A DNA stretch of 64,000 bases from Comamonas fluminis. Lineage in GTDB: Bacteria; Pseudomonadota; Gammaproteobacteria; Burkholderiales; Burkholderiaceae_C. Below, piece after piece: positions 16,859 through 27,169 of the stretch. Each line of letters opens with the position of its first letter. The stretch's first letter is position 1. Location: positions 186,001 to 250,000 of the forward strand of contig NZ_CP066783.1 of the NCBI RefSeq assembly GCF_019186805.1, written 5' to 3'. Position numbers and translations under genes: made by a program. The notes below the pieces were generated by a model. That model searched no databases, had not been told where the DNA came from, and worked only from the letters and a program-made list of their open reading frames with translations.

Positions 16859-17731
16859 ATGGACCTGCGTGCCCTGCGCTATTTCATCGAGGTCGTGCGC
16901 CAGAACGGCTTTACCCGCGCTGCGGAAACCCTGCATGTGACCCAGCCCACCATCAGCAAGATGGTCAAGGCGCTGGAAGATGAATTTGGCGGCCCGCTGC
17001 TGCTGCGCGAAGGCCGGGGCGTGCAGCTGACCGATGCGGGGCAGGTTGTCTATGACCAGGGTATGGCCATCCTGGAGCAGGCGCAGCTGCTGCGCCGCCA
17101 GGTGGCCGAGGTGGACAACATCACGCGTGGCGAGCTGTCTGTGGGCATCATGCCCACCACGGGGCACTACATGGCGCCGGTGATTGCGCTGTTTCAGCAG
17201 CGTTATCCGGGCGTGAACCTGCAGGTCAACGAGCAAGGCGCCCGCGCCCAGTACCAGCTGATTCAGGATGGCAAGCTGGACATGGCGCTGGGCCTGTTCT
17301 CGGAGCCCGATCCGGCGCTGGAGCGCTACACCGTGGCACGCCAGAAAACCCGGGTTGTCCTGCCGCTTCACCGCGTGGGCAATACAGACCAGCCCATGCG
17401 CTGGAGCGATCTGCGCGACCTGCCCTTTGTGCTCTACACCAGCGACTTTGCACTGCACGAACATGTGCTGCAGCAATGTGAGGCTGCGGGCTTCTCACCT
17501 AGGGTCAAGTTGCAAAGCCGCTATTGGGACTTTATCGGCCAGCTGGTCGCCGCCGATGTGGGTGTGGCCGTGATGTTCGAGCATGTCATCGCACGCTACG
17601 ACCCAGAACGTGTGGGTAGCCGCCCGCTGGTCGATCCAGAAATCACCTGGGATGTGGCGCTGATGTGGCGCCCCGGCTACCTGTCACGCGCTGCGCAGGC
17701 CTGGCTGGACTGCGTGAAAGAGGTCTATTGA
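16859..17731 (+). CDS. LysR-family regulator, CidR-like by context
   Basis: A 290-residue LysR protein. The DNA-binding domain MDLRALRYFIEVVRQNGFTR followed by VTQPTISKMVKALEDEFGG is clear, and the effector domain begins near residue 90 (GELSVGIMPTTGHYMAPVIA). The ATG follows AAGGAATAGAA. It is divergent from the LrgA-LrgB pair with a 77-bp AT-rich shared promoter region, the same arrangement as CidR in Gram-positive bacteria. By that analogy it would sense an acid or overflow metabolite and activate the pair; this is inference. Confidence 0.92.
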   Translation: MDLRALRYFIEVVRQNGFTRAAETLHVTQPTISKMVKALEDEFGGPLLLREGRGVQLTDAGQVVYDQGMAILEQAQLLRRQVAEVDNITRGELSVGIMPTTGHYMAPVIALFQQRYPGVNLQVNEQGARAQYQLIQDGKLDMALGLFSEPDPALERYTVARQKTRVVLPLHRVGNTDQPMRWSDLRDLPFVLYTSDFALHEHVLQQCEAAGFSPRVKLQSRYWDFIGQLVAADVGVAVMFEHVIARYDPERVGSRPLVDPEITWDVALMWRPGYLSRAAQAWLDCVKEVY

Positions 17732-17758
17732 CTCTTCTTTTGGGTAGAAAATATTATT

Positions 17759-18531
17759 CTATCTGAAATAATTGATTAATATTTCACGGTCATACTTCGG
17801 TTGAATTTCGTTTGCTTCTATCATGGATTCAAACCAAAGTTCAGCCATTTTTTCTTGCCCGGATTTATTTAAATGACATCCATCAAATCTGTATTCATCT
17901 CCTAACGCGTTGGTGTCTGGTCCCGTGAAGAAATGATACCCATGATTATTGGAGATAATTTTTTGTACACTGGAAATTTTCTCACTGAAAGCATTGCCGC
18001 ACCTTGAGTGCTGAGCGATTATTATTTTTTCAGGGTGTAAATTAAATTTCAAATTTTTTAGAACAGAATTTAATTTTTTCTGTAAGTTATTGGTGAAATA
18101 TTTACATCCGACGAGCCTTGATGCCAGAATAAATAATCAACATTTATAGATTTTTCTTTGGTCATAGATATGGCGCTGGAAAGCTTTGCAAAGGCCGCGC
18201 CACCTTCTTTCCAGTCACTTACAGAAGTTCCTTTTACACCAATAGGCATAAATGTTACATTATCCGCTAATCCATTTTGAATGATTTTTTCGCCAAGCGG
18301 TATCCACATTGAGCCTTGTGAGCAATCACTCCAATCGAAAGGATCTTTTGCAGGTGTCTGAATGCCATTTTTGTTGAGTTGATAGACACCGGGAACCTGC
18401 TGAAATATATGTTGATTGCAGTTTGCAGAAATTGATTCTCCCACAACCAATATAAAAATATCCTTTGCTTGAGTGGAAATATTTATTGATAGCAAAGAGA
18501 GAAAAAAGATTAATTTAGCAACCGATGACAT
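17759..18531 (-). pseudogene. SGNH/sialate O-acetylesterase-like protein, split by a frameshift in an A tract
   Basis: Two adjacent frames on the minus strand read as one secreted esterase. The first part (18531 to 18070) has a signal peptide (MSSVAKLIFFLSLLSINIS), a GES nucleophile motif (LVVGESISANC) and WHQGSSDVN. The second part (from about 18052 to 17759) carries the catalytic Asp-His block (FDGCHLNKSGQEKMAELW). The break is at a run of six A (plus-strand T at 18074-18079); one more A would join the frames into a continuous ~256-residue protein (TYRKKLNSVLKNLKFNLHP across the join). Its start overlaps the acyltransferase gene by 17 bases. It may be a pseudogene, a sequencing error or a phase-variable gene. 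Confidence 0.68.
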
Positions 18532-19537
18532 ACCTTGTCCTGTGTTTTAGTATTTTCTTTGAAAATTCAATTGTTATTATTGATGATAAAAAAACGAATA
18601 TAAATTCTAGGAGCGCTGAATAGAAAGGATTCTGTAAATTAATTTCGATATTTTTATTAAAAATTCGTATGAAAATTCCATGCAAAAAAAACAATCCAAA
18701 ACTAATACTGGAAATATATCGAAGATACTTGTTTGGGATATTGAAATATTTTTCCAAAAAAACAAATATTGATATAAGAAGGACGAGTTTTCCTAAAGTT
18801 GTTGAATTTGGTAAACCTATAGCCTCAAAAAAAGGGATGTATTCTTTTCCATTTAAGTCAAAATCTGAATTAAATGAGGCAATTATTGCGTATAATAATA
18901 TTCCTGAAATTATTATTTGCGTAGATAATGATTTTGAAAGTGATTTAATTTCATTTCTTATTTTGAAAAAAAATAAGCCAAGCATATAAAAACCAAAAAA
19001 ATGTATAAAAGAGTATATGGGATTTGAATTGAGTGTTGGTCTAGATGAAAAAATAGAAATAATAATTCCTGCTGCCGCTGTTAATAATAATATTAAAGTA
19101 TTTTTTTGGGTTAAATTGAGAAAAACAGGGGATGCCAAGAAAAAAATCGCAATCATGGGAGTAAACCACATGGGGCCATTTACTAAGCCTCCTACTAATA
19201 ATGACCAGGCTATGTATTTTTCAGTGGAAATTTCATAAATCTGTGGCTGATGAAAATAGATGCCTGCTAAAATGCAGGGGGCGGAAATTATCAAGTATGG
19301 AGTGATGACAAATTTAATTTTTTTCTTTAAATATTTAAAATAAGAAAAATTCTCATTCGACTCTACTTGAAAAAATAAATATCCAGAAATGAATAGAAAC
19401 CAAGTCGTAGCATCTGTGAGGAAAAAATTCAAAGAATTATTAAGTAGTGATAAGTTCACTAAATGGGATAGTATGACAAATAATATTGATATTGCTCGGA
19501 AATTATCTGCAGAATAACTGAAGTCTCTTTTATGCAT
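18515..19537 (-). CDS. Acyltransferase 3 family membrane protein
   Basis: A 340-residue integral membrane protein with about ten spans. The N-terminus (SADNFRAISILFVILSHLVN) matches the acyltransferase 3 family with the conserved His after the first helix, and GPMWFTPMIAIFFLASPVF corresponds to the family W-F-[IL] region. Members O-acetylate sugars of lipopolysaccharide, capsule or exopolysaccharide. The ATG at 19537 gives the family start; an ATG at 19576 is possible. The gene is extremely AT-rich compared with both neighbours, a sign of horizontal transfer. It is joined to the downstream esterase by overlap. Confidence 0.85.
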   Translation of the reverse strand: MHKRDFSYSADNFRAISILFVILSHLVNLSLLNNSLNFFLTDATTWFLFISGYLFFQVESNENFSYFKYLKKKIKFVITPYLIISAPCILAGIYFHQPQIYEISTEKYIAWSLLVGGLVNGPMWFTPMIAIFFLASPVFLNLTQKNTLILLLTAAAGIIISIFSSRPTLNSNPIYSFIHFFGFYMLGLFFFKIRNEIKSLSKSLSTQIIISGILLYAIIASFNSDFDLNGKEYIPFFEAIGLPNSTTLGKLVLLISIFVFLEKYFNIPNKYLRYISSISFGLFFLHGIFIRIFNKNIEINLQNPFYSALLEFIFVFLSSIITIEFSKKILKHRTRYVIGC

Positions 19538-19704
19538 TGATATAGATTTTAAAAGTCGGCAATTGTAATGTACCATAAAAATAGTGCATTACTCTAATTT
19601 GAATATCCTACTGGACGGCTGTTTTGAGTAGTTTGGCTACTCTTCATTGCCAAGATAGCCTGCGCAATCATAATGAAACTGACTTCCTTGTAAGCTCAGG
19701 GCTT

Positions 19705-20292
19705 ATGTCAGGATTATTTCCACTTTATCGATTTAAGCCGAAGACTCGGTCGCGCCTGCTGTGCTTTCACAAGCCCTATGGTGTGCTGAGTCAGTTCACG
19801 CCCGAGGGCAAATGGCAGGGCCTGAAAGACTGGATTGATGTGCCCGGAGTCTATGTGGCAGGCCGCCTGGATGCCGATAGCGAAGGCCTGCTGCTGCTGA
19901 CCAATGATGGCCAGTTGCAGGCCCGCATTGCCGACCCGCGCCACAAGATGGAAAAAACTTACTGGGTGCAGGTGGAGGGTATCCCCGACGAGGCCGCGCT
20001 GCAGCGCCTGCGCGACGGGGTGGAGCTCAACGATGGCAAGACCCTGCCCGCCAGAGCGCGCCTGATAGCGCCGCAACCCGCCATGTGGCCGCGCAACCCG
20101 CCGATTCGTGTGCGCCAGAACATTCCCGACTGCTGGATTGAACTCATCATCCGCGAAGGCAAAAACCGCCAGGTGCGCCGCATGACGGCGGCGGTGGGCC
20201 ACCCCACGCTGCGCCTGGTGCGTATGGCCGTCGGCCCGTATTCGATTGAAGGGCTGGAGCCGGGGCAGTGGGTGGATGTGCAGCCCGGCTGA
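19705..20292 (+). CDS. RNA pseudouridine synthase, RsuA/RluE type
   Basis: A 195-residue protein of the RsuA/RluB/RluE group without an S4 domain, as in RluE. The catalytic motif AGRLDADSEGLLLLTNDG carries the conserved aspartate, and KMEKTYWVQVEG, IREGKNRQVRRMTAAVGHP and LVRMAVGPY are family blocks. It isomerises a specific uridine in 23S rRNA (RluE acts on U2457 in E. coli). The ATG at 19705 follows CAGGG; a TTG at 19624 would add 27 residues unlike the family. GC content returns to normal here, marking the right border of the AT-rich island. Confidence 0.88.
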   Translation: MSGLFPLYRFKPKTRSRLLCFHKPYGVLSQFTPEGKWQGLKDWIDVPGVYVAGRLDADSEGLLLLTNDGQLQARIADPRHKMEKTYWVQVEGIPDEAALQRLRDGVELNDGKTLPARARLIAPQPAMWPRNPPIRVRQNIPDCWIELIIREGKNRQVRRMTAAVGHPTLRLVRMAVGPYSIEGLEPGQWVDVQPG

Positions 20293-20297
20293 TGCAG

Positions 20298-21404
20298 TTA
20301 GCGCAATGTGTCCAGCTCGGACAAAGCGTCATCGTCATCTGGCAGCTCTAAGGCTTTCCAGCCCTGCAGCTTGAGCCAGTTGCTCTGTTTGGGGTTGAAC
20401 CAGTTGCTTTCCAGCTGCACGGGCTGCAGCTGGCCTTTGAGCTGCTCCATCATGCTGCGCATGGCGGAAGCCTTGGTGTGCACGCAGCTTTGCATTTGCG
20501 CCATCAGATCGCGGCCCTGGCTCAGAAAGCGGCTTTTCGCCAGTTTCTCGCGCGAGGGCTGGCATTGCGCATAGGCCAGCAGCATGGGGTCGGGCATGTC
20601 GCCTTGCGCCACCATGTTGATGGCTTCTACATGCTGGTTGAGCTGCATCTCGGGCATCAGGCCCGCAAGCTGAATTTCCAGTGCACCATCATGAAAGCGG
20701 TAGCGGGTGGGAACGGCGGCCCGCAAGGTATAGCTGCTGCCACCGCGTGATTGGGCGTGGTAGCTGATGACGCGGCTGCCTTGTTGCATCAGCGGCTCGA
20801 CCAGCGCCAGTGCGGCAGCGCGGGTTGCCTCGTCATCAGTCTTGAGAGTCATGCGCAGCTGGGTGCTGGGGTAGCCGCGCCACGCCTCGCGCCAGGCCAT
20901 CCAGCCTGCAGTGTTGGGCGCAAAAAAGATCAGCACGACGATGGCGAGCATGGGCAGAAGCGACGCTGTCAGTGACCAGATGGCCTTGGTGTTGGCCGCC
21001 TCCTGGGGCTGCTGGCCCACGCTGATGAGGTTGCCAATCAGCCGGATCAGGGTGCCCAGCGCAACCCAGAATGCAGCGCCAATGCCCAGCGAAAGTTGCT
21101 CGGCCGAGAACATGCTCACTGGCAGATGGATGAGCGTCGCCAGCATGGCGATGCAGCCCAGCCAGATGACCAGAGCAGAGAGCAGATAGAACAAGGCTGG
21201 TGGCTGCAGCAGCTCTTGCTCCAGATCCAGCGCGGGGTTTTGTGCCAGTGCTTTTTTCAGCTGTCTGCGCCGCCACAGGTTCAACACCAGCCACAGCAGC
21301 GCGCTGGTGGTCAGGCCCGCGAGTATGGAGATCAGCACGGCGGAGAAGGCCCAGAGCATCAGCAGCCCTACGAACAACATCAGCACGCCTGCCACTGCAC
21401 TCAT
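20298..21404 (-). CDS. Hypothetical membrane protein
   Basis: A 368-residue protein. The first third has four to five hydrophobic spans (for example VLMLFVGLLMLWAFSAVLIS at residues 6-25, and LFYLLSALVIWLGCIAMLAT), followed by one further span and, from about residue 180, a soluble domain with MTLKTDDEATRAAALALVEP and TRYRFHDGALEIQLAGLMPE. I do not recognise the family. The ATG at 21404 is preceded by AGAGG and gives the cleanest membrane start. The tail end lies 5 bp from the stop of the convergent pseudouridine synthase gene. Confidence 0.7.
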   Translation of the reverse strand: MSAVAGVLMLFVGLLMLWAFSAVLISILAGLTTSALLWLVLNLWRRRQLKKALAQNPALDLEQELLQPPALFYLLSALVIWLGCIAMLATLIHLPVSMFSAEQLSLGIGAAFWVALGTLIRLIGNLISVGQQPQEAANTKAIWSLTASLLPMLAIVVLIFFAPNTAGWMAWREAWRGYPSTQLRMTLKTDDEATRAAALALVEPLMQQGSRVISYHAQSRGGSSYTLRAAVPTRYRFHDGALEIQLAGLMPEMQLNQHVEAINMVAQGDMPDPMLLAYAQCQPSREKLAKSRFLSQGRDLMAQMQSCVHTKASAMRSMMEQLKGQLQPVQLESNWFNPKQSNWLKLQGWKALELPDDDDALSELDTLR

Positions 21405-21481
21405 TCTTTTCGACCTCTCTATTGAATTGATAGCTGGCAGCGTTTGCTGGACCAAGGTTAGACGTTGTTTTTACCGCAAAA

Positions 21482-21517
21482 ATAAAAACGCGCTTGCTGC
21501 AAAAGCAGGCAAGCGCG
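21482..21517 (-). terminator. Intrinsic terminator of the Ala-rich secreted protein gene
   Basis: On the minus strand CGCGCTTGC pairs with GCAAGCGCG around a loop that itself can pair (CTGC/GCAG), followed by TTTTTATTTTT. It is 22 bp past the stop at 21539. Confidence 0.85.
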
Positions 21518-21538
21518 CCGGGTTTTGTGAGTAGCGCT

Positions 21539-22057
21539 TTATGAGCAGTTCTTGCTGCTCTTGGAGGCGTGGGCACCGGCTGCCTTGGCATCGGCTGCGC
21601 TCATGAACTTGCCGCTCTTGGTCTTGCCGTAATAGCGGTCGCCCTGGCAGTGATAGACCTTGGTTTCCTCATTCACCCAGACCTGGCCGGGGCCGCCAGC
21701 GGCGGCACCTGCTGCACCGGCGGCGGGCGCTGCAGCTGCTGCAGGCTTGGCTGGAGTTGCGGGTGCGGCAGCGGGGGCTGCTGCGGGTGTGGGGCTGGTG
21801 GTCAGCTTGGCGGTGGCGTCTTTGTCGATGCCTTTATGGCCTTTGCAAGTGCCCTGAGAGCTGGCGGCGCTGACGCTGGTGCCGTCCTTGCACACAAAGG
21901 TCTGCATGGCTGCTGCTGCGGGTGCAGCGGCGGGCGCGGGTGCTGCTTTGGCCGCTGGAGTTGCCGCGGCAGGTGCAGCCGCAGGGGGTTGGGCAAAGCT
22001 GGCAAACGCCCCGCTGACCAGGGCGGAAGTCAGCAAGACTTTCCATGTATTGCGCAT
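21539..22057 (-). CDS. Secreted Ala/Pro-rich hypothetical protein
   Basis: A 172-residue exported protein: signal peptide [20 protein letters not shown], then low-complexity Ala/Pro linkers around two small domains. The first (about 52-80) is [20 protein letters not shown], resembling DUF3761-type Cys-containing repeats. The second (about 124-172) is [20 protein letters not shown] followed by [12 protein letters not shown], a small conserved motif often seen at the end of secreted proteobacterial proteins. Four cysteines may form disulfides. The protein is probably periplasmic; function unknown. Confidence 0.8.
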   Translation of the reverse strand: MRNTWKVLLTSALVSGAFASFAQPPAAAPAAATPAAKAAPAPAAAPAAAAMQTFVCKDGTSVSAASSQGTCKGHKGIDKDATAKLTTSPTPAAAPAAAPATPAKPAAAAAPAAGAAGAAAGGPGQVWVNEETKVYHCQGDRYYGKTKSGKFMSAADAKAAGAHASKSSKNCS

Positions 22058-22194
22058 AAAGACACTCCCAGAGGGTTGGCATCACAAACAGTGTGATGCG
22101 GCACATGCTGCTACGGCGGCAGGCAATCTGCAATAGGCAAGTGTCAACATCTGTTGCCGCCTGGGACTTCAGTCTTTTTTAAGCTGAGCGCAGC

Positions 22195-22833
22195 TCAGGT
22201 GCCGCTGACATAGGGGTTCATCTTGCGCTCGCGGCCAAAGCTGCTCTCAGGCCCGTGGCCGGGGATGAACACCGTCTGATCGCCCATGGGCCACAGGCGC
22301 TGCACGATGGAGTCAATCAGCTGCTGGTGGTTGCCCTGGGGGAAGTCTGTGCGGCCAATGCTGCCCGCAAACAGCACATCGCCCACAAAGGCGCGGTCAA
22401 TCTGCGGCGCGTGAAACACCACATGGCCAGGCGTGTGGCCGGGGCAGTGGCGCACGTTCAGCGTTTCCTTGCCGATAGTTACTGTATCGCCGTCGTGCAG
22501 CCAGCGGGTGGGCACAAAAGGGTCGGAGTGCGGAAAATTGAACATCGCGCCCTGCTGGGGCAGGCCGTCAATCCAGAACTGGTCGCCCTCATGCGGGCCG
22601 ATGATGGGCAGCTCGTACTTGGCGGCCAGTTCGCTGGTGCCGCCAGCATGGTCGATGTGGGCGTGGGTAATCCAGATGGCCTTGAGATTCAGGCCCAGAC
22701 GTTCGACTTCCCATTCAATCTGCTCCAGATCGCCGCCGGGGTCGATGACGGCGGCATCCATGGTCTGGTCGCACCAGACCAGAGAGCAGTTTTGTTGGAA
22801 GGCGGTAACGGGGACGGTGTGATATTGCAACAT
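22195..22833 (-). CDS. MBL-fold metallo-hydrolase (glyoxalase II-like, YcbL type)
   Basis: A 212-residue metallo-beta-lactamase fold hydrolase. The metal motif ITHAHIDHAGG (HxHxDH) lies near residue 56, the next ligand histidine is in VRHCPGHTPGH, the bridging aspartate in FVGDVLFAGSIGRTDFP and the last histidine in FIPGHGPES. This spacing and length fit YcbL-type glyoxalase II-like enzymes that hydrolyse thioesters. The ATG at 22833 gives the family start MLQYHTVPVTAFQQNC; the frame is open further upstream but that stretch is unrelated. No partner gene nearby. Confidence 0.9.
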   Translation of the reverse strand: MLQYHTVPVTAFQQNCSLVWCDQTMDAAVIDPGGDLEQIEWEVERLGLNLKAIWITHAHIDHAGGTSELAAKYELPIIGPHEGDQFWIDGLPQQGAMFNFPHSDPFVPTRWLHDGDTVTIGKETLNVRHCPGHTPGHVVFHAPQIDRAFVGDVLFAGSIGRTDFPQGNHQQLIDSIVQRLWPMGDQTVFIPGHGPESSFGRERKMNPYVSGT

Positions 22834-23099
22834 GGGTGACTTGTATTTTTTGGGCGTTTGCGTAGTCTCGCGGGGCGCGAACCCCGCAAGCATGACACGG
22901 CAAGGCTCAGGCATCAAAAATGCCCGCCCAGTTTCTGGAGTCATACCCCATTTGAGCTAGCATAGATGCAAGTGCCCCATTTTGGTGCGGGCTGCTACAA
23001 CGTATTTGTGCTGCAAGGCAGCGGGCATTCGCTTCATCGGAAGCGGCCCGACACAGTTTCAAGATCGTTCAGGCCGTGCCAATGCCCGTGTGAAGCACT

Positions 23100-23117
23100 T
23101 TCCTCCCGCAGGAGGAA
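23100..23117 (+). promoter_or_regulatory. Perfect inverted repeat in the pntA leader
   Basis: TTCCTCC and GGAGGAA form a 7-bp stem with a CGCA loop, about 60 bases before the pntA start. The second arm contains an SD-like AGGAGG followed after one base by an in-frame ATG (23117). That spacing is too short for normal initiation, so this ATG was not used as the gene start. Confidence 0.35.
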
Positions 23118-23176
23118 TGGCTGGGGGCGAGTCGGCCTGGAGAGAACCCATTTTTAAACTCCAGGAGACTTGTCTC

Positions 23177-24799
23177 ATGTCCAGCAACCCCCAACCCGTG
23201 CAGCCCAGCAGTGGTGCACAGCGCATAGGCGTGCTGCGGGAAACCTTCCCGCTCGAAAAACGCGTGGCCACCGTGCCCGAAGTGGTTGAAAAGCTCATCA
23301 AGCTGGGCTTTAGCGTCTGCATCGAATCCGGCGCGGGCGCAGCCGCCAACTTCAGCGATGACAGCTACCGCGCCGCTGGTGCCGAGGTGCTGCCCGATGC
23401 CGCCGCCGTCTGGGCTGCGGCGGATATCGTCTTCAAGGTGCGCCCGCCCACCCCGGAAGAAGTGGCGCTGATGCGTGAAGGCCAGGTGCTGATCGACTTC
23501 ATCTGGCCCGCGCAGAACCCCGATCTGATGCAGCAACTGGCCGCCAAGAAGGTGACGGTGCTGGCCATTGATTCGCTGCCTCGTACGCTTTCACGTGCGC
23601 AGAAGATGGATGCACTGACCTCAATGGCCGGTGTCTCTGGCTACCGCGCGGTGATTGAGGCGGCCAACGCCTTTGGCCGTTACTTCAACGGCCAGATCAC
23701 GGCTGCAGGCAAGGTGCCTCCGGCCAAGGTGTTTATCGCTGGCGCTGGCGTGGCCGGTCTGTCGGCCATTGGCACGGCAGCCAATCTGGGCGCCATTGTG
23801 CGCGCCAACGATACGCGGGCTGAGGTGGCCGATCAGGTCGTGTCGCTGGGCGGTGAATTCGTCAAGGTCGATTACGAAGAGGACGGCGCGGGCGGCGGCG
23901 GCTACGCCAAGGTGATGAGCGAGGGCTTTCAGGCTGCGCAGCGCCAGATGTACGCGCAGCAGGCCAAGGATGTGGACATCATCATCACCACCGCGCTGAT
24001 CCCCGGCAAACCCGCGCCCAAGCTGATTACGGCGGAGATGGTCGAATCCATGAAGCCCGGCAGCGTGATCGTGGACATGGCGGCCGAGCAAGGCGGCAAC
24101 TGCGAGCTGACCGTGCCCAACGAAGCCGTGGTGCGCCATGGCGTCACCATCATTGGCTACACCGATCTGGCATCACGCCTGGCCAAGCAATCGTCCACCC
24201 TGTACGCCAACAACCTGCTGCGCCTGACTGAAGAGCTGTGCAAGGCCAAGGACGGCGTGGCTGTGGTGAACATGGAAGACGACGCCATCCGTGGCCTGAC
24301 GGTGGTGAAGAACGGTGAAATCACCTGGCCCGCACCGCCCATCGCGCAGGCGCCCAAGCCCGCTGCCAAGCCCGCCGAAGCGCCTGTGGCGCAGAAAAAG
24401 GGCGGCCACGGCCATGGCTCTTCCGGACCGCTGCCCGCCAAGACGCTAGCCATCATCTTCGCTGTGGCAGCGGTGGCCTTCTGGTTCATCGGTGCTTATG
24501 CGCCTGCGGCCTTCCTGGGCCACTTCACCGTCTTCGTGCTGGCCTGCTTCATCGGCTACATGGTGGTGTGGAACGTGACGCCTGCGCTGCACACGCCGCT
24601 GATGAGCGTGACCAACGCCATCTCCTCCATCATCGCCATTGGCGCGCTGGTGCAGATTGCGCCGCCTGGCACGGTGGGTACGGGTCGCCCTGATGAGCTG
24701 ATTCGCTGGCTGGCCTTTGCTGCGGTGGTGCTGACGGCTATCAATATGTTTGGCGGATTCGCAGTGACCCGTCGCATGCTGGCGATGTTCCAGAAATAA
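23177..24799 (+). CDS. pntA: NAD(P) transhydrogenase subunit alpha
   Basis: A 540-residue protein with the full E. coli-like PntA layout: NAD(H)-binding domain I ([19 protein letters not shown] at the start, [20 protein letters not shown]ossmann loop near residue 190), a linker rich in Ala, Pro and Lys (about 395-420), and four membrane spans at the C-terminus (about 425-535). With PntB it couples hydride transfer between NADH and NADP+ to proton flow across the inner membrane. The ATG at 23177 has CCAGGAGAC eight bases before it. pntB follows after 27 bp. Confidence 0.95.
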   Translation: MSSNPQPVQPSSGAQRIGVLRETFPLEKRVATVPEVVEKLIKLGFSVCIESGAGAAANFSDDSYRAAGAEVLPDAAAVWAAADIVFKVRPPTPEEVALMREGQVLIDFIWPAQNPDLMQQLAAKKVTVLAIDSLPRTLSRAQKMDALTSMAGVSGYRAVIEAANAFGRYFNGQITAAGKVPPAKVFIAGAGVAGLSAIGTAANLGAIVRANDTRAEVADQVVSLGGEFVKVDYEEDGAGGGGYAKVMSEGFQAAQRQMYAQQAKDVDIIITTALIPGKPAPKLITAEMVESMKPGSVIVDMAAEQGGNCELTVPNEAVVRHGVTIIGYTDLASRLAKQSSTLYANNLLRLTEELCKAKDGVAVVNMEDDAIRGLTVVKNGEITWPAPPIAQAPKPAAKPAEAPVAQKKGGHGHGSSGPLPAKTLAIIFAVAAVAFWFIGAYAPAAFLGHFTVFVLACFIGYMVVWNVTPALHTPLMSVTNAISSIIAIGALVQIAPPGTVGTGRPDELIRWLAFAAVVLTAINMFGGFAVTRRMLAMFQK

Positions 24800-24826
24800 G
24801 AAGAACGAGAAAAGAGAGAAACAACC

Positions 24827-26242
<1,416 letters not shown>

Positions 26243-26244
26243 TA

Positions 26245-26379
26245 CCCCCTGAGGCGCTTTGCGCCTGGGCGGCCCCGCCTTCCCCCTCTCTCGCTTTGCT
26301 CTGCAGTGCGGGAAGGGGACGACAACACCGCTACGGGGCAGCGGGGCCGCCTAGGCCCTTGCTGGCTGTCTCTGGGTTG
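26245..26379 (+). repeat. GC-rich interspersed repeat, copy 1
   Basis: A stretch just after the pntB stop reading CCCCTGAGGCGCTTTGCGCC, then CCTTCCCCCTCTCTCGCTT, GGGGACGACAACA, CGGGGC and TTGCTGGCTGTCTCTG. The same ordered blocks recur at 58606-58705 between mreD and mrdA. No coding potential. It can fold through its C-rich and G-rich arms. Confidence 0.7.
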
Positions 26380-26395
26380 GGTTCTGCTTGTTTCG

Positions 26396-26430
26396 AACGC
26401 CTGTGGCTATGCCGCAGGCGTTTTGTTTTT
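26396..26430 (+). terminator. Intrinsic terminator of pntAB
   Basis: AACGCCTG and CAGGCGTT form a stem around a 10-base loop, followed by TTTTGTTTTTT. It lies past the repeat element and ends exactly where the convergent LysE-type gene stops. Confidence 0.8.
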
Positions 26431-27065
26431 TACAGATGCTGAACTGCGATATCGCCCAGCAGCAAGGCGGCAATCAACAGCATCAGCGTGCCGGACAGGC
26501 GCGACACAGCCAGCGCGGCTGCGGGGCGCGATCTCAGCACGCTTTGCGAACTCCAGCCCACGCCGTAATAGACAAAGCAGCAACTGGCTGCATGCACAGC
26601 GCCCAGCGCCATGATTTGCGCAAACACGGGCCAGGGTGCGGCGGGGCGCACAAACTGGGGCAGCAGGGCCAGCAGTAGCAGCAATAGCTTCGGGTTGAGC
26701 CCGCTGACGCTGGCTCCCTTGACGGCCCAGCGCCAGGGCCGCTCCTGCATGCTCTGCGCATGGGCAGATTCGGCACTGACCACAGAGGGATGGCGCAGCA
26801 TGGCCACACCCAGCCAGGCCAGATAGGCGGCGCCAGCAATGGTCAGCAGCGTCAGCAGCATGGGGTACTGCTCCACCAGTGAACCCACGCCTGCCGCCAC
26901 GGCCAGTGTGGCCAGCAGTGCACCGCAGGCCAGACCCACCACGGAGGGAAGCACAAAGGGGCGACCGCGCAGGCCCGCAGAAATCACATAGGCCCAGTCG
27001 GCCCCGGGGGTGATAACCAGCAAAAATGAAACCGCCCAGAAGGCGGTGAGGGCGGCGAATGACAC
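26430..27065 (-). CDS. LysE/RhtB family amino acid exporter
   Basis: A 211-residue membrane protein with six spans. LLVITPGADWAYVISAGLRG is the family N-terminal motif (TPGP-like), SGLNPKLLLLLLALLPQFV is the conserved central motif and VGLACGALLATLAVAAGVGS follows the first loop. It exports amino acids or homoserine lactone-like compounds. A GTG at 27065 with AGGAAAGAGA upstream gives the normal length; longer starts would place unrelated residues in front. Divergent from an Lrp/AsnC regulator about 105 bp away, the usual pair for substrate-induced export. Confidence 0.88.
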   Translation of the reverse strand: MSFAALTAFWAVSFLLVITPGADWAYVISAGLRGRPFVLPSVVGLACGALLATLAVAAGVGSLVEQYPMLLTLLTIAGAAYLAWLGVAMLRHPSVVSAESAHAQSMQERPWRWAVKGASVSGLNPKLLLLLLALLPQFVRPAAPWPVFAQIMALGAVHAASCCFVYYGVGWSSQSVLRSRPAAALAVSRLSGTLMLLIAALLLGDIAVQHL

Positions 27066-27169
27066 AGTCTTCTCTTTCCTGCAGCAATGCAGAGAGAATA
27101 TGAAGAATTCAGGGGAATGTGCTTCCAATATTCGCCCTGAAAATGCAGATCTGTGGAAGAAAGCACCTG

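Noticed and set aside
18669..19238. Two plus-strand frames in the AT-rich island (106 and 73 codons)
   Set aside because: They are antisense to the acyltransferase gene, whose membrane spans and family motif are clear on the minus strand.
23117..23176. ATG at 23117 after AGGAGG as the pntA start
   Set aside because: Only one base separates the SD-like sequence from the ATG, and the added residues do not resemble PntA; ATG 23177 has a properly spaced AGGAGA.
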